Positions 1 through 6,442 of a stretch of 6,499 bases of DNA are shown here, piece by piece. The notes under the pieces were generated by a model. The model was not told where the DNA came from, searched no databases, and saw nothing but the letters and a program-made list of their open reading frames with translations. Position numbers and translations under genes: made by a program. This stretch comes from an uncultured Desulfobacterales bacterium (GTDB lineage Bacteria; Desulfobacterota; Desulfobacteria; Desulfobacterales; UBA11574), in NCBI GenBank assembly GCA_937925895.1, contig CALANC010000445.1, forward strand, positions 1 through 6,499, given 5' to 3'. Position 1 is the stretch's first letter. Every line of letters begins with the position of its first letter.

Positions 1-1
1 T

Positions 2-910
2 GTCGATTTTTTGAACAAAAACGGGATAAAATATGTCTCGGACACTTCCAATAAAGACACAGAATATATTCGGAACAGGATTCGTCAAAAATTGATTCCT
101 TTACTTGAAACATCCTATAATCCAAGGATAATCGACACGTTGAACCGGCTCACTTCAATTGTCAGCTCCGAGGAGGAATGGATTGAAGGTGTCGTTCATC
201 TGGCCTTCAAAAAGACCGTGTTAAGTATCGCGGATAATCAAGTTGCCCTTTCTGTAGCAAGACTTTCTGAAAGGCATCTGGCATTACAAAGAAGGATCAT
301 CAGAAAAGCAATCGCAACCATAAAAGGGGATTTAAGACGTATTCGTTTTTCCCACATAGGTTCGGCAATCAGCCTTTTGAAAGGTCGACCTGATCTCGGA
401 ACTCTTGATTTTCCCGACCGTATCAGAATTCAGCGTTCCGGAGATATCCTTACGGTTACCCGACAACAAAACGCCCTGCGAGATTTTCAGATAAAATCCG
501 GACGAGTTTCAGCGATTGCCTTTGTGCATAAAATAGAACACCCTGGCTCCATCTTTGTTCAGGAAGCCGGTATACATTTGAAATTCACTGAAACGGACAG
601 CAAGGATTTGCCGGATTTATGCCGCACCGAACAAAAAACAGCCTTTTTTGATCTGGACATCATCCGTTTTCCCTTGGTGATAAGGAATTTTCAGCCGGGC
701 GATCGTTTTAAACCGCTTGGCGCAAAGGGAACCCAAAAGGTAAAGAAATACTTTATTGATAAAAAAGTCCCAAAGGCAGAGCGAGCCAAGTCTGCCGTAT
801 TACTCAGTCAGGGGAAAATAATCTGGCTCGTCGGCCATAGAATTGATGAGACTGTCAAAATAATGCCTTCGACCAGGAAGGTGCTTAAAGTTGAACTTTT
901 TCTTGCCTAA
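2..910 (+). CDS. tilS: tRNA(Ile)-lysidine synthetase, C-terminal part (5' end outside window)
   Basis: TilS uses ATP and lysine to convert the wobble cytidine of the CAU-anticodon tRNA-Ile to lysidine, so that it reads AUA instead of AUG; it is cytosolic. The frame is open from base 2, so the gene enters from the left. About 302 codons are visible; family members are usually 430-480 residues. The N-terminal PP-loop ATPase with its SGGxDS motif lies outside. Numbering from the first full codon, the end of the catalytic domain is seen as D14, S16-N17 and R24-N25-R26-I27-R28, the conserved DxSN...RNxIR signature, followed by LIPLL. A helical linker and substrate-binding part follow. The TilS C-terminal domain is at about 220-300, with the RNFQPGDRFKPLG block near 228-240 and a GHRIDE block near 278-283. 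It ends in TAA, 57 bases before ftsH. Nothing suggests a broken gene; the TTG at base 11 is an internal leucine codon, not a start. Confidence 0.95.
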   Translation, partial: VDFLNKNGIKYVSDTSNKDTEYIRNRIRQKLIPLLETSYNPRIIDTLNRLTSIVSSEEEWIEGVVHLAFKKTVLSIADNQVALSVARLSERHLALQRRIIRKAIATIKGDLRRIRFSHIGSAISLLKGRPDLGTLDFPDRIRIQRSGDILTVTRQQNALRDFQIKSGRVSAIAFVHKIEHPGSIFVQEAGIHLKFTETDSKDLPDLCRTEQKTAFFDLDIIRFPLVIRNFQPGDRFKPLGAKGTQKVKKYFIDKKVPKAERAKSAVLLSQGKIIWLVGHRIDETVKIMPSTRKVLKVELFLA

Positions 911-940
911 TTAACAAAGATGATTAATATAAATTATAAT
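911..940 (+). promoter_or_regulatory. Candidate sigma70-type promoter for ftsH
   Basis: Directly after the tilS stop is TTAACA (911-916; 5 of 6 matches to TTGACA), then an 18-base spacer and a perfect TATAAT (935-940). Initiation would fall near 946-948, leaving a leader of only about 20 bases that still contains the whole ftsH Shine-Dalgarno. The region is very AT-rich, so a chance -10 box is possible, but the pairing with a good -35 at suitable spacing and the position just before the ribosome binding site favour a real promoter. It would let ftsH-folP-ybbR-coaX be expressed separately from tilS. Confidence 0.55.
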
Positions 941-946
941 TAATCA
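921..946. repeat. Perfect 8-base inverted repeat over the ftsH -10 box
   Basis: The arms TGATTAAT (921-928) and ATTAATCA (939-946) are exact reverse complements around a 10-base centre. The right arm overlaps the last two bases of TATAAT and extends to the expected transcription start. The layout would suit a dimeric repressor binding site. The arms are almost purely A/T, so chance or a merely AT-rich promoter is a fair alternative. No regulator is encoded in the visible sequence that would name it. Confidence 0.4.
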
Positions 947-950
947 ACAC

Positions 951-957
951 GAGGAGG
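951..957 (+). promoter_or_regulatory. Strong Shine-Dalgarno fixing the TTG start of ftsH
   Basis: GAGGAGG lies 10 bases before the TTG at 968. It is the strongest ribosome binding site in the window and the main reason to accept TTG as the ftsH initiator. The protein from there begins with the short charged segment and hydrophobic helix expected of FtsH. Confidence 0.85.
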
Positions 958-967
958 GTAAAAACTT

Positions 968-2893
968 TTGAATCCTTTTTATAAGAATCTGGCTTTATGG
1001 CTGGTCATTACACTGATGATGATCATGCTCTATAATCTTTTCAATCAGCAGCATACGGCTGAGACAAGCATCAGTTATTCGGAATTCCTTGCTATGATCG
1101 AGGGAGAACGTGTTTCTGATGTTGTTATTCAAGGAAATGAGCTGTATGTAACCGATAATAGTCGTAATCGTTTCAAGGTTTATGCCCCCGAAGACGGAGA
1201 CCTCATAAAAATCCTAAGGGAAAAAGGGATTACCATCAACGCCAAACCTCCTGCAGAGTCACCCTGGTATATGTCTGTTTTGGTTTCGTGGTTTCCGATG
1301 ATTGTGCTCATCGGCGTTTGGGTATTTTTCATGCGCCAAATGCAATCTGGAGGAGGCAAAGCCATGTCTTTCGGCAAGAGCCGGGCACGGCTGCAATCTG
1401 ATCAGTCAAAAAAGGTCACTTTTGAAGATGTTGCCGGCATTGATGAGGCAAAAGAAGAGCTCGGAGAAATAATAGAGTTTCTAAGAGAGCCTAAAAAATT
1501 TACCCGTTTGGGGGGACGGATACCTAAAGGTGTCTTGCTGGTTGGGTCACCTGGAACCGGGAAAACTCTTTTGGCGCGCGCCATCGCAGGCGAGGCTGAT
1601 GTACCTTTCTTTCATATCAGCGGGTCAGATTTCGTGGAAATGTTCGTCGGCGTCGGGGCATCGCGGGTCAGAGACCTTTTTGTTCAGGGCAAAAAAAATG
1701 CGCCTTGCATAATTTTCATAGACGAAATCGATGCGGTCGGCAGGCACCGCGGCGCAGGCCTCGGTGGAGGGCATGATGAGAGAGAGCAGACGTTAAACCA
1801 GCTTCTGGTCGAAATGGACGGATTTGAATCCAATGAAGGGGTTATTCTTATATCGGCTACCAACAGACCCGATGTCTTAGATCCGGCGCTTCTGCGTCCC
1901 GGGCGTTTTGACCGTCAGGTTGTTGTGCCGCTGCCGGACATACTTGGCCGTGAAAAAATCCTTAAGGTTCATATGAAAAAAACGCCCGTTGCCCCGGATG
2001 TAGACAATGTTATTTTGGCCAAAGGAACACCCGGTTTCTCCGGTGCTGATTTGGAGAATCTTGTTAATGAAGCGGCGCTCCTTGGCGCCAAAAGAAATAA
2101 AGAAAAAATTGATATGACCGATCTGGAGGATGCCAAGGACAAAGTCTATATGGGATTGGAACGCAAGTCGAAGGTCATTAAAGAGGAAGATAGGAAAACG
2201 ACAGCGTATCACGAAGCCGGCCACGCTCTTGTTGCCCGTCTTTTACCGGGCACAGATGCGGTCAACAAGATAACCATTATTCCCCGTGGGCGAGCCGCCG
2301 GTATTACCTGGTTTCTGCCCGAAGAAAGCGATTTCAAATACAAAGATCAGCTTGAAAGCGATTTGTCGGTTGCTTTGGGAGGTCGTGTGGCGGAAGAACT
2401 TGTTTTCAAACGCATCAGCACGGGAGCTGCCAACGATATTAAACAGGCAACCGATGTGGCTCAAAGGATGGTGCGCAGTTGGGGTATGAGCGAAGATCTC
2501 GGCCCCCTTTCCTATGCAAAAAACGAAGAGCATATCTTTCTCGGGCGAGAAATAGCCCAACATAGGGACTATTCAGAAGAGACAGCCAGAAAAATTGATC
2601 AAGAAATAAGCACGCTGGTCGAAAAAGCCTACAATCTTTCAAAAGAGGTTCTAGAAAAAAATATAGATATTCTTCATAAATTGGCTGAAAGTCTTCTGGA
2701 AAAAGAGACGGTTTCGGGTAAGGAGCTCGATGAACTCATACGGTCCATGAGACCGGATTTCGAGTTTCCATCAACGCCGTCCAAAGACGAAAAAAGTGGT
2801 CAAGGTGCTGAAGCAAAGGTGGAAACCGAAACAAAAGTTGATGTTGAAACAGAATCTGAACTGGAAGCCGAAAGCGAAGAAAGCACATCTTGA
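968..2893 (+). CDS. ftsH: ATP-dependent zinc metalloprotease FtsH
   Basis: FtsH is a hexameric inner-membrane AAA+ protease that extracts and degrades misassembled membrane proteins and some cytosolic regulators. The 641 residues match the usual length. In order: transmembrane helix 1 (about 8-25); periplasmic domain (about 30-98); transmembrane helix 2 (about 101-122); AAA+ module with Walker A GSPGTGKT (193-200), pore motif MFVGVG (225-230), Walker B IIFIDEID (248-255) and second region of homology with R310, R313 and R316; then the M41 protease domain with zinc motif HEAGH (415-419) and probable third ligand D490 in GAANDI. All catalytic residues are present. Walker A has Ser194 where Pro is common. 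The last 40 or so residues form an acidic, low-complexity tail rich in E, T, S and V. The start is TTG, supported by GAGGAGG at 951-957. The TGA stop overlaps the folP start, implying translational coupling. Confidence 0.98.
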   Translation: MNPFYKNLALWLVITLMMIMLYNLFNQQHTAETSISYSEFLAMIEGERVSDVVIQGNELYVTDNSRNRFKVYAPEDGDLIKILREKGITINAKPPAESPWYMSVLVSWFPMIVLIGVWVFFMRQMQSGGGKAMSFGKSRARLQSDQSKKVTFEDVAGIDEAKEELGEIIEFLREPKKFTRLGGRIPKGVLLVGSPGTGKTLLARAIAGEADVPFFHISGSDFVEMFVGVGASRVRDLFVQGKKNAPCIIFIDEIDAVGRHRGAGLGGGHDEREQTLNQLLVEMDGFESNEGVILISATNRPDVLDPALLRPGRFDRQVVVPLPDILGREKILKVHMKKTPVAPDVDNVILAKGTPGFSGADLENLVNEAALLGAKRNKEKIDMTDLEDAKDKVYMGLERKSKVIKEEDRKTTAYHEAGHALVARLLPGTDAVNKITIIPRGRAAGITWFLPEESDFKYKDQLESDLSVALGGRVAEELVFKRISTGAANDIKQATDVAQRMVRSWGMSEDLGPLSYAKNEEHIFLGREIAQHRDYSEETARKIDQEISTLVEKAYNLSKEVLEKNIDILHKLAESLLEKETVSGKELDELIRSMRPDFEFPSTPSKDEKSGQGAEAKVETETKVDVETESELEAESEESTS

Positions 2894-3777
2894 AAATATA
2901 TAACCTTTCATGGGGTAGATACAGCTTACACCTTGGTGAGCATACCCGCATCATGGGAATATTGAATGTAACCCCTGACTCATTCTCAGACGGGGGGATT
3001 TTTTTTTCTTGCGCGGATGCCGTCGCTCAAGGCAAAAAACTGGTTAAAAATGGTGCTGACATTCTTGACATCGGAGGGGAGTCCACACGACCTTTTTCTG
3101 CAGAGGTCTCCGCTGAAGAGGAAGTAAAACGCGTAATTCCTGTTATTGAAAAGCTGGCGGAACAGATTGCGATTCCCATTTCAATCGATACAACCAAGGC
3201 CAGTGTTGCCAGACGTGCCATTGAGGCTGGAGCCTCAATGATAAACGATGTAGCGGCGCTTCGCCTGGATCCTGAAATGGTGGATGTGGCAGCAGAATAC
3301 GGTGTGCCTGTCGTTTTAATGCATATGCTCGATACCCCTAAGACCATGCAGATTTCTCCCACCTATGATGATCTGATCGGAGAAATAAAGGCTTTTTTGG
3401 AAAAGGCCATCGATGGCATCGAAAAGAAGGGAATTTTACGGTCAAGAATCATCATTGACCCTGGAATCGGTTTTGGCAAGACGGTAGAACATAACCTGTT
3501 GTTGATTAAACACCTGAAGGAATTTAACTCACTGGGGACTCCCATTCTCATCGGACCTTCCAGAAAAGCCTTTATCAGGCAGATCCTCAAAGATGAAGGC
3601 GTTAAAGATATAAACCCCGATTTGCAGGAAGTGGAAATTGGTACCCAGGCTGCTGTTGCTGCTGCAATTTTAAACGGTGCTCATATCGTTAGGGTGCACA
3701 ACGTTGCAAACACTCGCGCAACCGTTATGATCACGGATCACATAAAAAATGTTCAAAATTCAGATAATATTTCATAA
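2890..3777 (+). CDS. folP: Dihydropteroate synthase
   Basis: This cytosolic enzyme joins 6-hydroxymethyl-7,8-dihydropterin diphosphate to p-aminobenzoate, giving 7,8-dihydropteroate in folate synthesis; it is the sulfonamide target. The 295 residues form a TIM barrel with all signatures: [14 protein letters not shown] (23-36, N26), [11 protein letters not shown] (58-68, D60), ISIDTTK (97-103), IND (118-120, N119), MHM (144-146), DPGIGFGK (190-197, D190), GPSRK (222-226, K226) and RVH (268-270). Two spots depart from the common pattern: [11 protein letters not shown] has Asp148 where Gly is usual, and RVHNV has Asn where Asp is usual. The TTG start at 2890 shares TTGA with the ftsH stop. No good Shine-Dalgarno precedes it, so reinitiation after ftsH is likely. 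No other in-frame start lies before the conserved block; the first ATG codon is residue 22, just inside it. A hairpin plus nine-T tract sits inside the gene (2972-3007). Confidence 0.97.
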   Translation: MKIYNLSWGRYSLHLGEHTRIMGILNVTPDSFSDGGIFFSCADAVAQGKKLVKNGADILDIGGESTRPFSAEVSAEEEVKRVIPVIEKLAEQIAIPISIDTTKASVARRAIEAGASMINDVAALRLDPEMVDVAAEYGVPVVLMHMLDTPKTMQISPTYDDLIGEIKAFLEKAIDGIEKKGILRSRIIIDPGIGFGKTVEHNLLLIKHLKEFNSLGTPILIGPSRKAFIRQILKDEGVKDINPDLQEVEIGTQAAVAAAILNGAHIVRVHNVANTRATVMITDHIKNVQNSDNIS

Positions 3778-3818
3778 TGTTTTAGGAATCAGAAGCTACC
3801 GGTAATTCAGTATTTGTT

Positions 3819-4751
3819 ATGACCAACCCGATCCGTCTGCCAATTTTGAGCAGCCAAAATTTTAAATGGCTTATTTTGTCTTTTCTTATTGGTACCGGTG
3901 TTTTTTTGCTCTGGTCTGTTTCGTCCCTGCAAGAAACGGACATATTAATTCCGGTAGTTTCTGCAGGAATTCCTGAGGGATTGACAATTACCGGAACACC
4001 GTTAAAAGATATTGAAGTGAGTATCCGTGGTCCAAAATCGGTGCTCAAGACCCTGCCTGATTTGAAACTTCAATACCTCCTTGACTTATCTGGGATAGAT
4101 ATTGGCCTAGAGTCTATTCCGATAAAAAAAGAGCGTATCACACTTCCCGAGGGAATCTCGATTGTTAGGGTAAATCCGATCTTTTTGACTGTAAGAGTTG
4201 AGAAAGAAATTAAAAAAGAATTGCCTGTGAAAATTGCCTATTCCGGCAAACCGGCAGCCGGATTCACGGTTGCAGGTGCGTTAGCAAAGCCGTTTTCCAT
4301 GAATTTACGAGGACCTGAAAACATTCTAGACTCAATTGAAGAGATCTTGACAAAACCTGTTGATATCAAAGGGCTTTCCGCATCTTTAAAAAAAGAGATA
4401 GCCCTGGACCTTCCGGAAAATATAGAGGTTGTAGCCCATTCAGGAATTATTCTAGCCGAAGTCGTTATCGAAGAAAAGATTGTTACTAAAAATCTTACCG
4501 GTATAATTGTTACCGGCAAGGGCACCACCTATGATTACAGTATTAAACCATCGGTAATAGACATTGAAGTCAAAGGGCCGGAGAATATCATTGAAAAGCT
4601 TGTCAAAGAAACAGGCGTTAAAGTTTATGTTGACCTCAAGGACTTAAACCCTGGGATATATATCAGGCGAGCAACAATACCACTGCCCGTAAAAACAACA
4701 CTTATTCGGGTGAAGCCGGAAATTTTTACCGTAAAAATTGATGCCCTTTGA
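3819..4751 (+). CDS. cdaR: YbbR-domain membrane-anchored protein, CdaR-like
   Basis: YbbR/CdaR proteins are anchored in the cytoplasmic membrane by one N-terminal helix with the rest outside; in Firmicutes CdaR modulates the diadenylate cyclase CdaA. The 310-residue protein has a short N-terminus, one hydrophobic helix (about 16-33) and no cleavage site that I can see. Three YbbR-type beta repeats follow at about 40-127, 134-218 and 222-308. Each carries a matching block: IRGPKSVL (69-76), LRGPENIL (163-170) and VKGPENII (251-258). Repeats 1 and 3 also share an (I/V)RVxP block (116-120, 296-300) before the last strand. The ATG at 3819 has no clear Shine-Dalgarno but is the only start in frame after the TAG at 3783. 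Neither cdaA nor glmM, its usual partners, is in the window. The TGA stop lies 14 bases before the coaX ATG. Family assignment is firm; the CdaA-regulating role is inferred and uncertain here. Confidence 0.88.
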   Translation: MTNPIRLPILSSQNFKWLILSFLIGTGVFLLWSVSSLQETDILIPVVSAGIPEGLTITGTPLKDIEVSIRGPKSVLKTLPDLKLQYLLDLSGIDIGLESIPIKKERITLPEGISIVRVNPIFLTVRVEKEIKKELPVKIAYSGKPAAGFTVAGALAKPFSMNLRGPENILDSIEEILTKPVDIKGLSASLKKEIALDLPENIEVVAHSGIILAEVVIEEKIVTKNLTGIIVTGKGTTYDYSIKPSVIDIEVKGPENIIEKLVKETGVKVYVDLKDLNPGIYIRRATIPLPVKTTLIRVKPEIFTVKIDAL

Positions 4752-4752
4752 A

Positions 4753-4756
4753 AAGG
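4753..4756 (+). promoter_or_regulatory. Ribosome binding site deciding the coaX start
   Basis: AAGG, within AAAAGG, lies 9 bases before ATG 4766. An in-frame TTG at 4748, overlapping the ybbR stop as TTGA, would add MKRKKT but has no such site before it. Family proteins usually begin right at MLLVIDVGNTNT, so the ATG is preferred. Confidence 0.6.
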
Positions 4757-4765
4757 AAAAAAACA

Positions 4766-5530
4766 ATGCTCCTGGTCATAGATGTTGGAAATACAAATAC
4801 GGTTATCGGTGTTTATGATGGCGAGAATCTGATCAAAGACTGGCGGATACGAACGGAAAGACATACAACGGAAGATGAATTTAACATTCTTGCCACAAGT
4901 CTTTTTTCCACCGGTAATATCGATTCCAAGAATATCCACAAAACCATCATTTCTTGCGTCGTTCCTCCCATGGTAACGATCTTGGATTCTTTTTGTCGGA
5001 AGTATCTGGGACATTCTCCACACTGGGTTGATGCCGAATCTGTACCGAGCATGCCGATACGTTATAAGAATCCGTCAGAAGTCGGGGCAGACAGAATTGT
5101 TAATGCGATTGCGGCATTCCATAAATACCGGACCAGCCTCATTGTGATAGATTTTGGAACAGCCACAACGTTTGATTCAATATCAGAACAAGGAGAATAT
5201 ATCGGTGGTTCAATCAGTCCCGGCATTTTGATTTCTTCTGAAGCCCTGTTTATGAAAGCGTCAAAACTACCCCGGGTTGAGATTTTTGTTCCCCCCAAAA
5301 GTGTTATTGGCAAAGATACCGCACACAGTATAAAAGCTGGAATAATCTATGGATATGCCGGTCTTGTGGATGGGATGGTTAAACGTATGAAAATCGAGAT
5401 GGGTACAAACCCTAAGATCATTGCCACAGGAGGTCTGGCAGAGCTCATCTATCAGGTATCAGAAACCATTGAAACTGTTGAACCGGCTTTAACTCTGGAG
5501 GGGCTAAGAATTATCAGCAACAGCTTGTAG
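4766..5530 (+). CDS. coaX: Type III pantothenate kinase
   Basis: CoaX phosphorylates pantothenate with ATP, the first step of coenzyme A synthesis; it is cytosolic and belongs to the acetate/sugar kinase (ASKHA) fold, unlike CoaA. From ATG 4766 it has 254 residues, typical of the family. Visible motifs: phosphate-binding DVGNTNT (6-12, D6), SCVVPP (63-68), GADR (107-110, D109), adenosine-side DFGTAT (129-134, D129), GGSISPG (147-153), AGIIYG (191-196), TGGLA (221-225) and LTLEGL (242-247). Nothing essential is missing. The start was chosen from the ribosome binding site and the family N-terminus; a TTG six codons upstream is the alternative. It follows ybbR closely and is probably last in the operon. 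Its 3' end overlaps the convergent hydrolase gene by 27 bases, with no clear terminator between them. Type III enzymes are described as poorly inhibited by CoA, so supply may be controlled elsewhere (family knowledge). Confidence 0.96.
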   Translation: MLLVIDVGNTNTVIGVYDGENLIKDWRIRTERHTTEDEFNILATSLFSTGNIDSKNIHKTIISCVVPPMVTILDSFCRKYLGHSPHWVDAESVPSMPIRYKNPSEVGADRIVNAIAAFHKYRTSLIVIDFGTATTFDSISEQGEYIGGSISPGILISSEALFMKASKLPRVEIFVPPKSVIGKDTAHSIKAGIIYGYAGLVDGMVKRMKIEMGTNPKIIATGGLAELIYQVSETIETVEPALTLEGLRIISNSL

Positions 5531-6424
5531 ATATTCTATAAACCCTTTTATACTGTTTTGAAAAAATATCTTTTCCCTTGTTCGCGTCGCTTCATCAAAA
5601 TGAGAGAAACCCTTCAAAAGGGGATCTTCTTTCAGGAGCCTGTGTAGACAACTTGCCATTAAATTCCCGTCACCTGTCTGTGGATGGCGGGTCATTTCAT
5701 TTTTAATGATCTTTTTCCATAAAAACAATTGCTTTTTATGTGTTTTAAGCATTTCAACCGCATTTTCGGTCATGCCGAAATGACCGTAACATATTTTCGC
5801 AGGCTCTACGGCGATAAGCTCATCGATACTGTTGACATAGATCTCAAAAAGAAATTTGGGTGGTGTGGCAGGTCTTAGATAAAAGTCAATTCCGGGAACG
5901 TTGACGAAAACGCCTCCGGCTTCACCTGCAAAAAGATAAGGATTTACAAAATAGCTTACGTGATGAGGTGCATGCCCAGGTGTCATTATCGGAAGGATCT
6001 CATGTCTATTGTAATTGGCTGCACTGTAAAGCAGATCTTGCCGAACAGGCCGAAACGGGCCATATGTTCTGGCTGTTTGACCTAAGGATTTAAGGCTGCC
6101 TTCCCACAGACGGGAGGGATCTACAAGATGCCGGATACCGGATTCGTGACAAACTATATCCGCAGGTGGAAAAAGGACGGAAAGATCTCCGATACCTCCT
6201 GCATGGTCGATATGGATATGGGTGAGAAAGATGGCGTCAATGTGTTGCACATCTATTGCCTTTAAGGATTTCACAAGTAGAGGAATGGTTGACGCCGGTC
6301 CGACATCAACCAAAAACGTTTTTTTGTCTTTATAGAGCCAGGACCCGATGAACGATGTAAATCCAGGCAGATTCTGGTCAAGAGGAATTAGGTGAAGGTT
6401 TGGCGCAATGGATATAGGTTTCAT
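5504..6424 (-). CDS. Metallo-beta-lactamase-fold hydrolase, ST1585-like
   Basis: This 306-residue protein has the MBL fold with two metal sites and is probably a cytosolic hydrolase; its substrate is unknown. Ligands are visible: HIHIDH (69-74, giving H69, H71, D73, H74), H151 in TPGHAPHH, E168 in FAGEAGG and H215 in CYGHFG. The bridging ligand is Asp in most of the superfamily (GD) but Glu here. The LRPATPPKF segment (183-191) and the short helical C-terminus resemble the ST1585-like branch of unknown function rather than glyoxalase II or RNase Z. The ATG at 6424 has only a weak AAAGA-type site. The gene lies 18 bases after a probable upstream gene on the same strand and is likely co-transcribed with it. 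It converges on coaX; the last eight codons and the TAG stop lie within coaX. The fold call is firm; the exact subfamily is tentative. Confidence 0.9.
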   Translation of the reverse strand: MKPISIAPNLHLIPLDQNLPGFTSFIGSWLYKDKKTFLVDVGPASTIPLLVKSLKAIDVQHIDAIFLTHIHIDHAGGIGDLSVLFPPADIVCHESGIRHLVDPSRLWEGSLKSLGQTARTYGPFRPVRQDLLYSAANYNRHEILPIMTPGHAPHHVSYFVNPYLFAGEAGGVFVNVPGIDFYLRPATPPKFLFEIYVNSIDELIAVEPAKICYGHFGMTENAVEMLKTHKKQLFLWKKIIKNEMTRHPQTGDGNLMASCLHRLLKEDPLLKGFSHFDEATRTREKIFFQNSIKGFIEYLQAVADNS

Positions 6425-6442
6425 TCTTTAACAATAATTAAT

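Noticed and set aside
1877..2563. Two minus-strand open frames of about 106-115 codons opposite ftsH
   Set aside because: They lie wholly antisense to a well-supported gene, resemble no family and have no ribosome binding context; coding shadows.
3783..3785. In-frame TAG read as pyrrolysine, giving a longer YbbR protein
   Set aside because: Some Desulfobacterota do use pyrrolysine, but coaX and the hydrolase both use TAG as an ordinary stop here and nothing else supports readthrough.
3797..3804. Perfect palindrome TACCGGTA between folP and ybbR
   Set aside because: Eight bases is expected by chance, and ACCGG-type words recur in the neighbouring coding sequence.
4089..4592. Repeated gly-pro blocks in ybbR as DNA repeats
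   Set aside because: The similarity is at protein level (three YbbR domains); the DNA copies have diverged, so they are ancient domain duplications.
4748..4765. TTG at 4748 as the coaX start
   Set aside because: No ribosome binding site precedes it and the family begins at the ATG at 4766, which has AAGG nine bases upstream. It remains an alternative.
4625..5023. 132-codon minus-strand open frame across ybbR and coaX
   Set aside because: It spans the junction of two clear plus-strand genes and its protein has no recognisable domain.
5537..5552. Hairpin TATAAA-CCCT-TTTATA just after the coaX stop, a possible terminator
   Set aside because: The stem is six A/T pairs only, lies inside the hydrolase coding frame and has no adjoining T run of note; too weak to call.
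5611..5624. CCCTT/AAGGG short hairpin downstream of coaX
   Set aside because: Five-base stem with a tiny loop and no uninterrupted T tract; it lies in hydrolase codons.
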